A DNA stretch of 64,000 nt, taken from contig SAKE01000016.1 of NCBI GenBank assembly GCA_004017275.1, forward strand, positions 1-64,000. Reading direction: 5' to 3'. The notes under the pieces are model-generated. The model worked only from the letters and a program-made list of their open reading frames with translations, ran no database searches and was not told the origin of the DNA. The DNA comes from Mesorhizobium sp. (GTDB taxonomy: Bacteria > Pseudomonadota > Alphaproteobacteria > Rhizobiales > Rhizobiaceae). Position numbers and translations under genes: made by a program. Position 1 is the stretch's first letter. The number at the start of each line of letters is the position of its first letter. Shown piece after piece: positions 1 to 7,928 of this stretch.

Positions 1-52
1 CCTCTCTCCCCGTTCTACGGGGAGAGATGTCCGGCAGGACAGTGAGGGGCAG
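1..52. repeat. Palindromic intergenic repeat, end fragment
   Basis: A C-rich/G-rich hairpin (CCCCG-TTCTA-CGGGG core at 8-22) is followed by GTCCGGCAGGACAGTGAGGGG. It resembles one arm of the repeats near 3.7, 30.7 and 33.1 kb. The other arm would lie left of the window. Confidence 0.6.
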
Positions 53-109
53 CGCCGACGCGAGAGATGCCGGGGCGACGACGCGATAGGGATCCGCCCG
101 CCCAAAGCC

Positions 110-538
110 TCAGCTCTCGCCGTCGATCAGGCTCTCCAGCAGATCCAGCAACTGCTCGAGCTTCTCGTGGCCAAAGCGCTGTTCGATGTCGTCATAGATG
201 ACGCGACGCTCGGGCGACAGGGCGTCGATCAGGGCGGAACCGGCAGGCGCAATGGTCAGCACGACGCGACGGCCGTCGCCTTCGGCCTTGTTGCGGGTGA
301 TGAATTTGCGTCCCTCGAGCGCCTTGATGATGCGCGTCAGGCTGGGCGGCAAAACCGACGCGCGATCGGCAAGTTCGGTCGCCTCGACCGGGCCGGCTTC
401 GCTCAGCACACGCAGCACGCGCCATTGCTGTTCGGTCACATCATGCGCCGCAAGCATCGGGCGAAACCGCGCCATCACCGCCTCGCGGGCATGGAGCAGC
501 GCCATCGGCAGGGAACGACGAGTATTTTCAGGCAGCAA
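110..538 (-). CDS. hpaR: HpaR, MarR-family repressor of homoprotocatechuate catabolism
   Basis: A predicted 142-residue MarR-type winged-helix regulator. The N-terminal stretch NTRRSLPMALLHARE and the following TEQQWRVLRVL are typical of HpaR. The wing (GDGRR) lies near residue 90. I chose a TTG start at 538 because GGGAG sits 10 bases upstream and the conserved NTRRSLP segment is kept; an ATG at 505 would remove it. The gene is divergent from hpaFEDGH, with a palindrome between them. HpaR normally represses the pathway until the aromatic acid is present. The family call is firm; the exact start is inferred. Confidence 0.85.
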   Translation of the reverse strand: MLPENTRRSLPMALLHAREAVMARFRPMLAAHDVTEQQWRVLRVLSEAGPVEATELADRASVLPPSLTRIIKALEGRKFITRNKAEGDGRRVVLTIAPAGSALIDALSPERRVIYDDIEQRFGHEKLEQLLDLLESLIDGES

Positions 539-649
539 GAAAAAGAAACTCCCACGCTGGCTTGCGATCGAAAAACAAGCCTTTCCACGGCCGAATCCGC
601 CCGCCAAGGCCCGTTCCTGCGTATCGTTGCGCCAAGCCCGATGCAAGGC

Positions 650-677
650 TTGACTTCAGGGATGCCGCATGTAATTA
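650..677 (+). promoter_or_regulatory. Candidate promoter of the hpa operon
   Basis: TTGACT at 650-655 and TAATTA at 672-677 are separated by 16 bases and point toward hpaF. The -10 element lies inside the palindrome at 672-689, which suits simple repression. This is a pattern call only. Confidence 0.45.
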
Positions 678-689
678 ACGCGTTAATTA
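672..689. promoter_or_regulatory. 18-bp perfect palindrome, probable HpaR operator
   Basis: TAATTAACGCGTTAATTA is a perfect inverted repeat midway between hpaR and hpaF. MarR-family dimers bind palindromes of this size, and it overlaps the candidate -10 element of the hpa operon. Confidence 0.75.
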
Positions 690-721
690 TAACAAAGCAA
701 TAGTCCAGGGAACGAGACGCC

Positions 722-1108
722 GTGCCTCACTTCTCCATCGAGTATTCGGCCAATCTCGATGCCAAGGTCGATATGGGCGAATTGTGCGCGCTGGTGTTGC
801 GCACCGTGTTGGACACCGGGCTGTTCGAAACCGGCGCCGTGCGGGTGCGTGCCTTTCGCGCCGAGGCCTACGCGATGGCCGACAGCCTGCCGGAAAACGC
901 GTTCCTCGACATGTCGTTTCGCATCGGCATTGGCCGCAGCCCTGACGAAAAGAAGCAGACCGGCGAGGCTGTCTTCACGGCGGTGAGCGAATATCTTGCC
1001 ACGCCGTTCGAGACCCCGCATTTCGCCCTGTCACTCGAGATCCGGGAAATCGACCCGGTGCTGAGCTGGAAGAAGAACGCAATCCACCCGCGACTGCGCG
1101 GCAAGTGA
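722..1108 (+). CDS. hpaF: 5-carboxymethyl-2-hydroxymuconate delta-isomerase
   Basis: A predicted 128-residue enzyme that isomerises 5-carboxymethyl-2-hydroxymuconate in the homoprotocatechuate pathway. It begins MPHFSIEYSANL, where Pro2 becomes the catalytic N-terminal proline of the tautomerase fold after Met removal. Length fits the family (about 126). The start is GTG, with AGGGA about 10 bases upstream. It is the first gene of the hpa operon, and its stop overlaps the next start (GTGA at 1105-1108). Confidence 0.88.
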   Translation: MPHFSIEYSANLDAKVDMGELCALVLRTVLDTGLFETGAVRVRAFRAEAYAMADSLPENAFLDMSFRIGIGRSPDEKKQTGEAVFTAVSEYLATPFETPHFALSLEIREIDPVLSWKKNAIHPRLRGK

Positions 1109-2637
1109 CGGAACCCGACATGTCCGACCTGCAAGGCAATCTGAACAAGGCCGAAGCCTATCTGGCCCGCTTCAAGCGCGACGGCGTGTTGAACCAGATC
1201 GGCGGCGAGGCGGTGCCGGCGCTCGATGGCGCGACGTTTGAAACGCTGTCGCCGGTCGACCTGAAGCCGCTGGCCAAGGTCGCGCGCGGCGGTGCTGCTG
1301 ACATCGACCGCGCTGCCAGGGCGGCCAAGGCGGCGTTTCCGGCCTGGGCCGCCATGCCGGGCGAGGCGCGCAAGAAGCTGCTGCACAAAATAGCCGACGC
1401 GATCGAAGCGCGCGCCGAGGAGATCGCCTTTGTCGAATGCATGGACACCGGCCAAGCGCTGAAATTCATGGCCAAGGCGGCGTTGCGCGGTGCCGAGAAT
1501 TTCCGCTTCTTCGCCGACCGCGCGCCCGAAGCGCGCGACGGCGAAACGCTGCGCACGACAGGCCAGGTCAACATCACCACCCGCGTACCGATCGGCCCGG
1601 TCGGCATCATCACGCCGTGGAACACGCCGTTCATGCTGTCGACCTGGAAGATCGCGCCGGCGCTGGCGGCCGGCTGCACCGTCGTTCATAAGCCGGCTGA
1701 ATTCTCGCCGCTGACCGCCCGCCTGCTGATCGAGATCGCCGAGGAAGCGGGCCTGCCCAATGGTGTGTGGAACCTGGTCAACGGTCTTGGCGAAGACGCC
1801 GGCAAGGCGCTGACCGAACACCCCGACATCAAGGCGATCGGCTTTGTCGGTGAAAGCCGCACCGGCTCGATGATTATGCGGCAGGGCGCCGACACGCTGA
1901 AGCGCGTGCATTTCGAGCTTGGCGGCAAGAACCCGGTGATCGTCTTTGCCGACGCCGATCTCGAGCGCGCCGCCGACGCCGCCGTATTCATGATCTATTC
2001 GCTGAATGGCGAACGCTGCACCTCGTCGTCGCGGCTTCTGGTCGAAGCTTCGGTCTATGACGAATTCACCGATCTGGTGGCAGAGAGGGCAAAACGCATC
2101 AAGATCGGCCATCCGCTCGATCCGAAAACGGTGGTCGGCCCGCTGATCCATCCGGTGCACGAGGAAAAGGTGCTTTCCTATATCGAGGTCGGCAAATCGG
2201 AAGGTGCGGTGGTCGCCGCCGGCGGCGGCAAATTCGCCGGTCCGGGTGGCGGCTGCTATGTCAGCCCGACGCTGTTCGTCGGCGCCACCAACAGGATGCG
2301 TATTGCCCAGGAAGAGATTTTCGGGCCGGTGCTGACCGCCATTTCCTTCAAGGACGAGGCGGAAGCGCTGGCACTGGCCAACGACACACAATACGGCCTG
2401 ACCGGCTATCTCTGGACCTCGGACGTCACCCGCGCCTTTCGCTTCACCGATGCGCTGGAGGCCGGCATGATCTGGGTCAACTCTGAGAACGTGCGGCATT
2501 TGCCGACCCCCTTCGGTGGCGTCAAGAATTCCGGCATTGGCCGCGACGGCGGCGACCATTCCTTCGATTTCTACATGGAGACGAAGAACGTCGCCTTCGC
2601 GACGACGGCGCACGCGATCCAGAAACTCGGCGGCTGA
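1105..2637 (+). CDS. hpaE: 5-carboxymethyl-2-hydroxymuconate semialdehyde dehydrogenase
   Basis: A 510-residue NAD-dependent aldehyde dehydrogenase that oxidises the ring-cleavage semialdehyde. Landmarks are PWNTPFML near 171, the general base Glu271 in FELGGKNP and the nucleophile Cys305 in NGERCTSSSR, a signature typical of HpaE. The GTG start at 1105 overlaps the hpaF stop; an ATG at 1120 is an alternative. Its place between hpaF and hpaD supports the name. Confidence 0.9.
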   Translation: MTEPDMSDLQGNLNKAEAYLARFKRDGVLNQIGGEAVPALDGATFETLSPVDLKPLAKVARGGAADIDRAARAAKAAFPAWAAMPGEARKKLLHKIADAIEARAEEIAFVECMDTGQALKFMAKAALRGAENFRFFADRAPEARDGETLRTTGQVNITTRVPIGPVGIITPWNTPFMLSTWKIAPALAAGCTVVHKPAEFSPLTARLLIEIAEEAGLPNGVWNLVNGLGEDAGKALTEHPDIKAIGFVGESRTGSMIMRQGADTLKRVHFELGGKNPVIVFADADLERAADAAVFMIYSLNGERCTSSSRLLVEASVYDEFTDLVAERAKRIKIGHPLDPKTVVGPLIHPVHEEKVLSYIEVGKSEGAVVAAGGGKFAGPGGGCYVSPTLFVGATNRMRIAQEEIFGPVLTAISFKDEAEALALANDTQYGLTGYLWTSDVTRAFRFTDALEAGMIWVNSENVRHLPTPFGGVKNSGIGRDGGDHSFDFYMETKNVAFATTAHAIQKLGG

Positions 2638-2651
2638 CCGGAGGAAATCAG

Positions 2652-3632
2652 ATGCCCTTGCCCAAGCCCAATCTCTACCCGGCCTTCAACATCGTGCGCC
2701 TCAGCCATGTCGAGCTGGCCGTCACCGACCTCGCCAAATCCCGCGCCTTCTATGTCGACACGCTCGGCCTGCAGGTTACCGACGAGACATCCGACACAAT
2801 CTATCTGAGGGCACTGGAGGAGCGCGGGCACCATTGCATCGTGCTGAAGAAGGCCGGCGCCGCCGAGGCGCGCGATCTCGGCTTCAAGGTGTTCTCTGAC
2901 GAGGATCTCGACAAGGCGGTGCATTTCTTTGAGGCAAAGGGCCTGCCGGTGGAGTGGGTCGAGCGGCCCTACCAGTCGCGCACCTTCCGCACGCGCGATC
3001 CGCACGGCATTCCGCTCGAATTCTATGCCCAAATGGAAAGGCTGCCGCCGATCCACCAGAAATACGCGCTCTACAAGGGCGTCAAGCCGCTGCGCATCGA
3101 CCACTTCAACTGCTTCTCGCCCAATGTCGACGAGTCTGTCGCCTTCTACAACGAGCTCGGCTTCCGCGTCACCGAGTATACCGAGGATGCCAGCAGCGGA
3201 AAGCTGTGGGCGGCATGGACGCACCGCAAGGGCGGCGTCCACGACATCGCCTTCACCAACGGCATCGGGCCGCGCCTGCACCACGTCGCCTTCTGGGTGC
3301 CGACGCCGCTCAACATCATCGACCTGCTCGACCTGATGGCAACGACGGGCTATCTGCCGAACATCGAGCGCGGCCCCGGCCGGCACGGCATTTCCAACGC
3401 CTTCTTCCTCTATGTCAGAGACCCGGACAATCATCGCATCGAGATCTACTGTTCGGACTACCAGACGGTCGACCCGGACCTGGAGCCGATCAAATGGGAC
3501 CTCAAGGACCCGCAGCGCCAGACGCTGTGGGGCGCGCCGGCGCCGAAAAGCTGGTTCGAGGAGGGTAGTGCGTTTGCCGGCGCCAAGGCGCGCCAGCCGG
3601 ATCTGACGGCTTCGCCGATCATTGCGCCGTGA
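2652..3632 (+). CDS. hpaD: 3,4-dihydroxyphenylacetate 2,3-dioxygenase
   Basis: A 326-residue extradiol ring-cleavage dioxygenase of the two-domain vicinal-oxygen-chelate type, acting on homoprotocatechuate. The probable Fe/Mn ligands are His151 (RIDHFN), His210 or 211 (RLHHVAFW) and Glu264 (HRIEIYCSDY), matching the 2-His-1-carboxylate set of the Brevibacterium and Arthrobacter enzymes. The ATG follows GGAGG. It lies 14 bases after hpaE in the same operon. Confidence 0.92.
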   Translation: MPLPKPNLYPAFNIVRLSHVELAVTDLAKSRAFYVDTLGLQVTDETSDTIYLRALEERGHHCIVLKKAGAAEARDLGFKVFSDEDLDKAVHFFEAKGLPVEWVERPYQSRTFRTRDPHGIPLEFYAQMERLPPIHQKYALYKGVKPLRIDHFNCFSPNVDESVAFYNELGFRVTEYTEDASSGKLWAAWTHRKGGVHDIAFTNGIGPRLHHVAFWVPTPLNIIDLLDLMATTGYLPNIERGPGRHGISNAFFLYVRDPDNHRIEIYCSDYQTVDPDLEPIKWDLKDPQRQTLWGAPAPKSWFEEGSAFAGAKARQPDLTASPIIAP

Positions 3633-3666
3633 GTGGGATTTGAGTTGATGATAGCGTTCCGTCGCG

Positions 3667-3826
3667 CCCCCCTCTGTCCTGCCGGACATCTCCCCCTCAA
3701 GGGGGGAGATTGGCTGGCCCCACGGCTGGCGCCTTTTTTGCAGCGCTGGAAATTGGCGAAGGCGGAGATGACATCCAATCTCCCCCCAAGAGGGGGAGAT
3801 GTCCGGCAGGACAGAGGGGGGTGCCG
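3667..3826. repeat. Inverted pair of palindromic intergenic repeats
   Basis: Two arms face each other: CCTCTGTCCTGCCGGACATC plus a CCCCCTC/GGGGGGAG hairpin at 3667-3716, and the reverse complement at 3775-3826, with about 60 bases between them. The element sits inside the hpa operon between hpaD and the FAH gene. Similar elements occur near 30.7 and 33.1 kb. Confidence 0.8.
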
Positions 3827-3874
3827 TAAAGCTCCGCCCCTGCAGACATCCAACACAAATGCCGGGGCCGCAGC

Positions 3875-4747
3875 ATGAACCCCGTACGGCTTGCCACCTT
3901 CACCCTCGGCGACAAGAGGCGCTATGGCGCGATCGCGAGCAAGGGCGTCATCGACCTGTCAGCTCGTTACAGCCAATGGCCGACGCTGCGCGAAGTGATC
4001 GAGGCCGGCGCCTTGCGGCGCCTGGCGGAAGAAGCCGAGGCCTTCGCCCCGGACTTCCCGCTCGACGCCATCGCCTACCAAATCCCTATCCCGTCACCGG
4101 AAAAGATCATCTGCGTCGGCGTCAATTATCCGGACCGCAACGAAGAGTACAAGGACGGGCAGGCGGCGCCCTCCAACCCGTCGCTGTTCATCCGTTTTCC
4201 CCGCTCCTTCGTCGGCCATGGCGCGCCGCTGGTGCGGCCACCGGAATCACCGCAGCTCGACTATGAGGGCGAAATCGTCATCGTCATCGGCAAGGCGGGG
4301 CGGCGCATCGCCGAGGCCGACGCGCTCAGCCATATAGCGGCACTGTCGCTGTGCAACGAGGGCACCATCCGCGACTGGGTGCGGCATGCCAAGTTCAACG
4401 TCACGCAAGGCAAGAATTTCGACCGCAGCGGCTCGATCGGGCCATGGCTGGTGCCGTTCAGCGACGAGGCGCAGATCGCAGACATTGCGCTGACCACCCG
4501 CGTCAACGGCGCGCTGCGCCAACAGGACCGCACCGGCCGCATGATCTTCTCGTTCCGCAGGATTATCGCCTATGTCTCGACCTTCACCACACTTGTGCCG
4601 GGCGATATCATCGTCACCGGCACGCCGACGGGTGCCGGCGCGCGCTTTGAGCCGCCGATCTGGCTGAAGCCGGGCGATGTGATCGAGGTAGAGGCCGATG
4701 GTATCGGCTTGCTCCGAAACGGCGTCGTCGACGAGGCAGCGCAATGA
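3875..4747 (+). CDS. hpaG: FAH-family protein, probable OPET decarboxylase (HpaG type)
   Basis: A 290-residue fumarylacetoacetate-hydrolase fold enzyme. The metal-binding pair Glu131-x-Glu133 sits in YEGEIVIVIGK, and the fold ends with VTGTPTGAG and KPGDVIEVE. By position in the hpa operon it should decarboxylate 5-oxopent-3-ene-1,2,5-tricarboxylate. It is single-domain, unlike the two-domain E. coli HpaG. The usual Asp of the FAH 'ND' motif reads as Glu (CNEGTIRDW near 162), probably a subfamily trait. It overlaps hpaH by ATGA. Family firm, reaction inferred from context. Confidence 0.75.
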   Translation: MNPVRLATFTLGDKRRYGAIASKGVIDLSARYSQWPTLREVIEAGALRRLAEEAEAFAPDFPLDAIAYQIPIPSPEKIICVGVNYPDRNEEYKDGQAAPSNPSLFIRFPRSFVGHGAPLVRPPESPQLDYEGEIVIVIGKAGRRIAEADALSHIAALSLCNEGTIRDWVRHAKFNVTQGKNFDRSGSIGPWLVPFSDEAQIADIALTTRVNGALRQQDRTGRMIFSFRRIIAYVSTFTTLVPGDIIVTGTPTGAGARFEPPIWLKPGDVIEVEADGIGLLRNGVVDEAAQ

Positions 4748-5550
4748 CCCCGGATCAAGTGGAAGACGCCGCGGCACGGCTGTTCGAGGCCGAACGTTCG
4801 CGCCGCCAGATCCGTCTGCTCAGCCTCGCTTTTCCCGATGCGACGATGGAGGATGCCTATCGCGTGCAGGCGGCACTGCTGACCCTAAAGATCGATGCCG
4901 GGCTGAAGCCGAAGGGCTGGAAGATCGGCCTGACCTCCAAGGCGATGCAATATGCGCTCGCCATCGACACGCCGGATTCGGGCGTGCTGTTCGACGACAT
5001 GTTCTTCAATGACGGCGCGACGGTTCCGCCCAGTCGCTTCATCCAGCCGCGCGTCGAGGCCGAGATCGCGTTTGTCATGAAGGCGCCGCTGAAAGGCCCC
5101 GGCGTGACCATCTCCGACGTGCTCAACGCCACCGACTACATCACGCCGGCGTTGGAAATCCTCGACACCCGCATCGAGCGCGTCAATGCCGAGACGAAGA
5201 AGGTGCGCACCTTCTTCGATACGATTTCCGACAATGCCGCCAATGCCGGCATCGTCATCGGCGGCCGGCCGCAGCGGCCTGATGAGGCCGACATGCGCTG
5301 GATCGGCGCCATCGTCTCGCGCAATGCCGAGGTCGAGGAGACCGGGCTTGGCGCCGGCGTGCTCAACCATCCGGCGATGGGCATCGCCTGGCTGGCCGAC
5401 AGGCTCGCCCGCTACGACATGTCGATCGCGGCGGGCGAGGTGGTGCTGTCAGGGTCGTTCGTGCGCCCGGTCGAGGCGCGGCCCGGCGACACGATCGTCG
5501 CCGATTTCGGCAGTTCGGGAACCGTCAGCATCCATTTCGCGAAGGGCTGA
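4744..5550 (+). CDS. hpaH: 2-oxohept-4-ene-1,7-dioate hydratase
   Basis: A 268-residue hydratase of the MhpD/HpaH/4-oxalocrotonate-decarboxylase family. It would hydrate 2-oxohept-4-ene-1,7-dioate to 4-hydroxy-2-oxoheptanedioate. Motifs include GWKIGLTSKAMQ near residue 59, RVEAEIAFVM near 102 (metal-binding glutamates) and GSFVRPVEARPGDTI near the end. It overlaps the previous gene by ATGA. Its 3' end overlaps the convergent kinase gene by 26 bases. The next pathway enzyme, the HpaI aldolase, is not in the window. Confidence 0.88.
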   Translation: MTPDQVEDAAARLFEAERSRRQIRLLSLAFPDATMEDAYRVQAALLTLKIDAGLKPKGWKIGLTSKAMQYALAIDTPDSGVLFDDMFFNDGATVPPSRFIQPRVEAEIAFVMKAPLKGPGVTISDVLNATDYITPALEILDTRIERVNAETKKVRTFFDTISDNAANAGIVIGGRPQRPDEADMRWIGAIVSRNAEVEETGLGAGVLNHPAMGIAWLADRLARYDMSIAAGEVVLSGSFVRPVEARPGDTIVADFGSSGTVSIHFAKG

Positions 5551-6589
5551 CGAGCCCGTTCGTATCAAGGTGTTGCACGCCTCGCAGGTAGGCAATCACA
5601 ACATCGGCTGCGATGGCCGACATGCGCTGGCCGACCTCCCTGGTGATGTCACCTTCGACGCGACTCTGCACCCAACCGAGAAAAGCAAAGCCCCGCAGCG
5701 CCGAGAACAGCGGCAATGTGGCGATGTCTTGCGCCGTGAGTGCCCGCTCCTGCCGATAGCCGTCGAGCAGGGCGGCTTCGATCAGCGGATAGATCGCCTC
5801 CTCGCGGTTCTGGTAAAGCGCGACGGCAAGGTCGTACATGTGCCAGCCATAGCCACAATCGTCGAAGTCGATGATGCGGATCGCGCCCTCGTGGACGAGC
5901 ACATTCTCGCGCACCAGGTCGGCGTGGATGATGCCGAAATTGCGGGCGCTGCATTCGTGCTCCGACAATGCCTTGACGGCCTTTTCCCGCGCTTGGAAAA
6001 CCAGTTCGCGACGGGCGCCGTCGAGGAAGGGCGAGGTCTCGAAACGGCCCCAGTTCGGGTTCGCGCCGAAGAAGCCGTCGAAATCCCAGGCGTGACGGGT
6101 GAAGCCGGCGGGCGGCGCCCAGGCTGACGTGACATTGTGCATGTGGGCGATGGTCCGCCCGATAGCGGTAAAGACCTGTCTTGCCTGCTCGGGCGTATAA
6201 TCCAGCGGCACGCCGCGTGCGCCGACGGCGCGGCCTTCCAGCCAGCTCAGGCAATCGGCTTGCCGGGGCTGCACGGCCGTGCTGACGAGCACGTACAGCT
6301 CGCCGGCGGGTGTGGCGACCGGCGACGGCGTGGCGATGCCGGCGGATTTCAGAAAGCCCATCCATTGCAGTTCCGAGCGCAGCGCGGCATCCGTGTGATA
6401 GCCGAGCCTGTGAATGCGCATGGCAGCCGGCTGGCCATCGGGCAAGATGACGCGAAACACCGCGTTCTCGCGGTACTTCAGCAGCTCCGGCTCACCCTCA
6501 TGAACGCCCCAATGGTCGAGCGCGCGCCGCGCAAGCGCCGTGACATAAGCTGCCGTCTCGGGCTCGGATTGCGTGGAAACAGCGCTCAC
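5525..6589 (-). CDS. APH-fold kinase, hydroxylysine/amino-alcohol kinase-like
   Basis: A 354-residue aminoglycoside-phosphotransferase-fold kinase. The catalytic loop His222-x-Asp224-x4-Asn229 (HADLVRENV) and the metal-binding IIDFDDCG near 239-246 are intact. Its start overlaps the end of the phospho-lyase-like aminotransferase by ATGA, so the two are translationally coupled. That pairing is known for hydroxylysine kinase with 5-phosphohydroxylysine phospho-lyase and for aminopropanol or ethanolamine kinases with O-phosphoethanolamine phospho-lyase. I infer that it phosphorylates a hydroxyl group of an amino alcohol. The substrate cannot be told from sequence. Confidence 0.72.
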   Translation of the reverse strand: MSAVSTQSEPETAAYVTALARRALDHWGVHEGEPELLKYRENAVFRVILPDGQPAAMRIHRLGYHTDAALRSELQWMGFLKSAGIATPSPVATPAGELYVLVSTAVQPRQADCLSWLEGRAVGARGVPLDYTPEQARQVFTAIGRTIAHMHNVTSAWAPPAGFTRHAWDFDGFFGANPNWGRFETSPFLDGARRELVFQAREKAVKALSEHECSARNFGIIHADLVRENVLVHEGAIRIIDFDDCGYGWHMYDLAVALYQNREEAIYPLIEAALLDGYRQERALTAQDIATLPLFSALRGFAFLGWVQSRVEGDITREVGQRMSAIAADVVIAYLRGVQHLDTNGLVSPSRNGC

Positions 6590-7893
6590 GCCGACACTCC
6601 GCCGACTTCACCCAGCACGTCGTCGAGGACGCCGATCAAGAAATCGGCATTGGCGCGGGAAAACGGCATCGGCGGGCGGATCTTCAGCACATTGCCGTGG
6701 ATGCCGGTCTTGCCCATCAGCACGCCGCGATGGCGCATGCGGTTGGCGACCTCATCGGCGATGTCGGGCGCCGGCTCGCGGGTCTTGCGGGCACGGACCA
6801 GCTCGGCGCCGAAGAACAGTCCGGCGCCCCTGACCTCGCCGATGCATTCGTGGCGATCGGCCAGCGGGCGCAGCAGACCGAGTGCATAAGCGCCGACATC
6901 ATGTGCGTTGGCGAGAAGATTTTCCTGCTCGATAACGTCGAGGACAGCATTGGCCACCGCGCAGGAGACCGGGTTGCCGCCAAAGGTGTTGAAGTAGCGG
7001 AAAGCGTTGCGGAAGGTCGCCAATATATCGCTTGATGTGACCACAGCAGCGACCGGGTGGCCATTGCCCATCGGCTTGCCCATGGTGACGATGTCGGGAA
7101 CGAAGCCGGCGCGCTGGTGACCCCAGAAATGGCTGCCGGTGCGGCCAAAGCCAGGCTGCACCTCATCGGCGATGACCAGGCCGCCGGCTTCGCGCACGGC
7201 ACACATGGCATCGTCGAAAAATCCATTGGGAAGCGTCGGGAAGCCTTCATTGGCGAGCAGCGGGCACAAAATGATGCCGGACAGGCCGATGCCGTCCTGT
7301 TCCAGCGATGCGATGGCTTCACGCACGGCATCGCCAAAGGCCTTGCCGTTGGCCATCGCATCAGGGTGGCGAAAACTGTCGGGCGCCGGCACCAGCCTGA
7401 CATTGCGGGCGCGGCCGCCGACCGGCGGCATGCGGGTGCTGAGCTGCGAAACCGCCGTGGTGTTGCCGTGATAGGTGGCGTCGGTGGCGATGACGCCCAT
7501 GCGGCCGGTCGCGGCCTGCGCCATGCGCAGCGCGATGTCATTGGCCTCGCTGCCAGTGCAGGTCAGGATGGCGGTCGACAGGCTGGCATCGAAGGTCGCC
7601 GTCAATCGCTCGACATAGTCGAGAATGGCGGTGTGCAAATAGCGCGTGTGGGTGTTGAGCAAGCTTGCCTGCCGGCACAGGGCCTCGACCACATGCGGGT
7701 GGCAGTGGCCGACATGGGCGACATTGTTGTAGGCGTCGAGATATTTGCGGCCATCGGCATCGTAGAGCCAGACTCCTTTGCCGCGCACCAGATGCACGGG
7801 TTCGTCGTAGAACAATTGCGATTTCGCGCCGAGCAGACGGGAACGCCGGCTAACCAGCGCCCCCTCTGCGACTTTTTCGTGCGATTGACCCAT
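6586..7893 (-). CDS. PLP phospho-lyase, ETNPPL/PHYKPL-like class III aminotransferase
   Basis: A 435-residue fold-type I PLP protein. Residues 51-87 (YLDAYNNVAHVGHCHP, then LLNTHTRYLH) closely match the stretch that marks the vertebrate ethanolamine-phosphate and phosphohydroxylysine phospho-lyases. Asp243 (IADEV) and the Schiff-base Lys273 (TMGKPMGNG) are present. It probably eliminates phosphate and ammonia from a phosphorylated amino alcohol to give an aldehyde. The ATG at 7893 is the likely start, with GGAG 13 bases upstream; the open frame to 8472 is out-of-frame readthrough of the neighbour. The plain-transaminase alternative is less likely given the coupled kinase. Confidence 0.75.
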   Translation of the reverse strand: MGQSHEKVAEGALVSRRSRLLGAKSQLFYDEPVHLVRGKGVWLYDADGRKYLDAYNNVAHVGHCHPHVVEALCRQASLLNTHTRYLHTAILDYVERLTATFDASLSTAILTCTGSEANDIALRMAQAATGRMGVIATDATYHGNTTAVSQLSTRMPPVGGRARNVRLVPAPDSFRHPDAMANGKAFGDAVREAIASLEQDGIGLSGIILCPLLANEGFPTLPNGFFDDAMCAVREAGGLVIADEVQPGFGRTGSHFWGHQRAGFVPDIVTMGKPMGNGHPVAAVVTSSDILATFRNAFRYFNTFGGNPVSCAVANAVLDVIEQENLLANAHDVGAYALGLLRPLADRHECIGEVRGAGLFFGAELVRARKTREPAPDIADEVANRMRHRGVLMGKTGIHGNVLKIRPPMPFSRANADFLIGVLDDVLGEVGGVSA

Positions 7894-7928
7894 GTGTGTA
7901 TACAAACTCCGTTGTAACAGCCGACCCG

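Noticed and set aside
868..2613. Long open frame (581 codons) opposite hpaF/hpaE
   Set aside because: It is antisense to two certain genes, has low-complexity R/G/A-rich translation and no motif; such shadows are common in GC-rich DNA.
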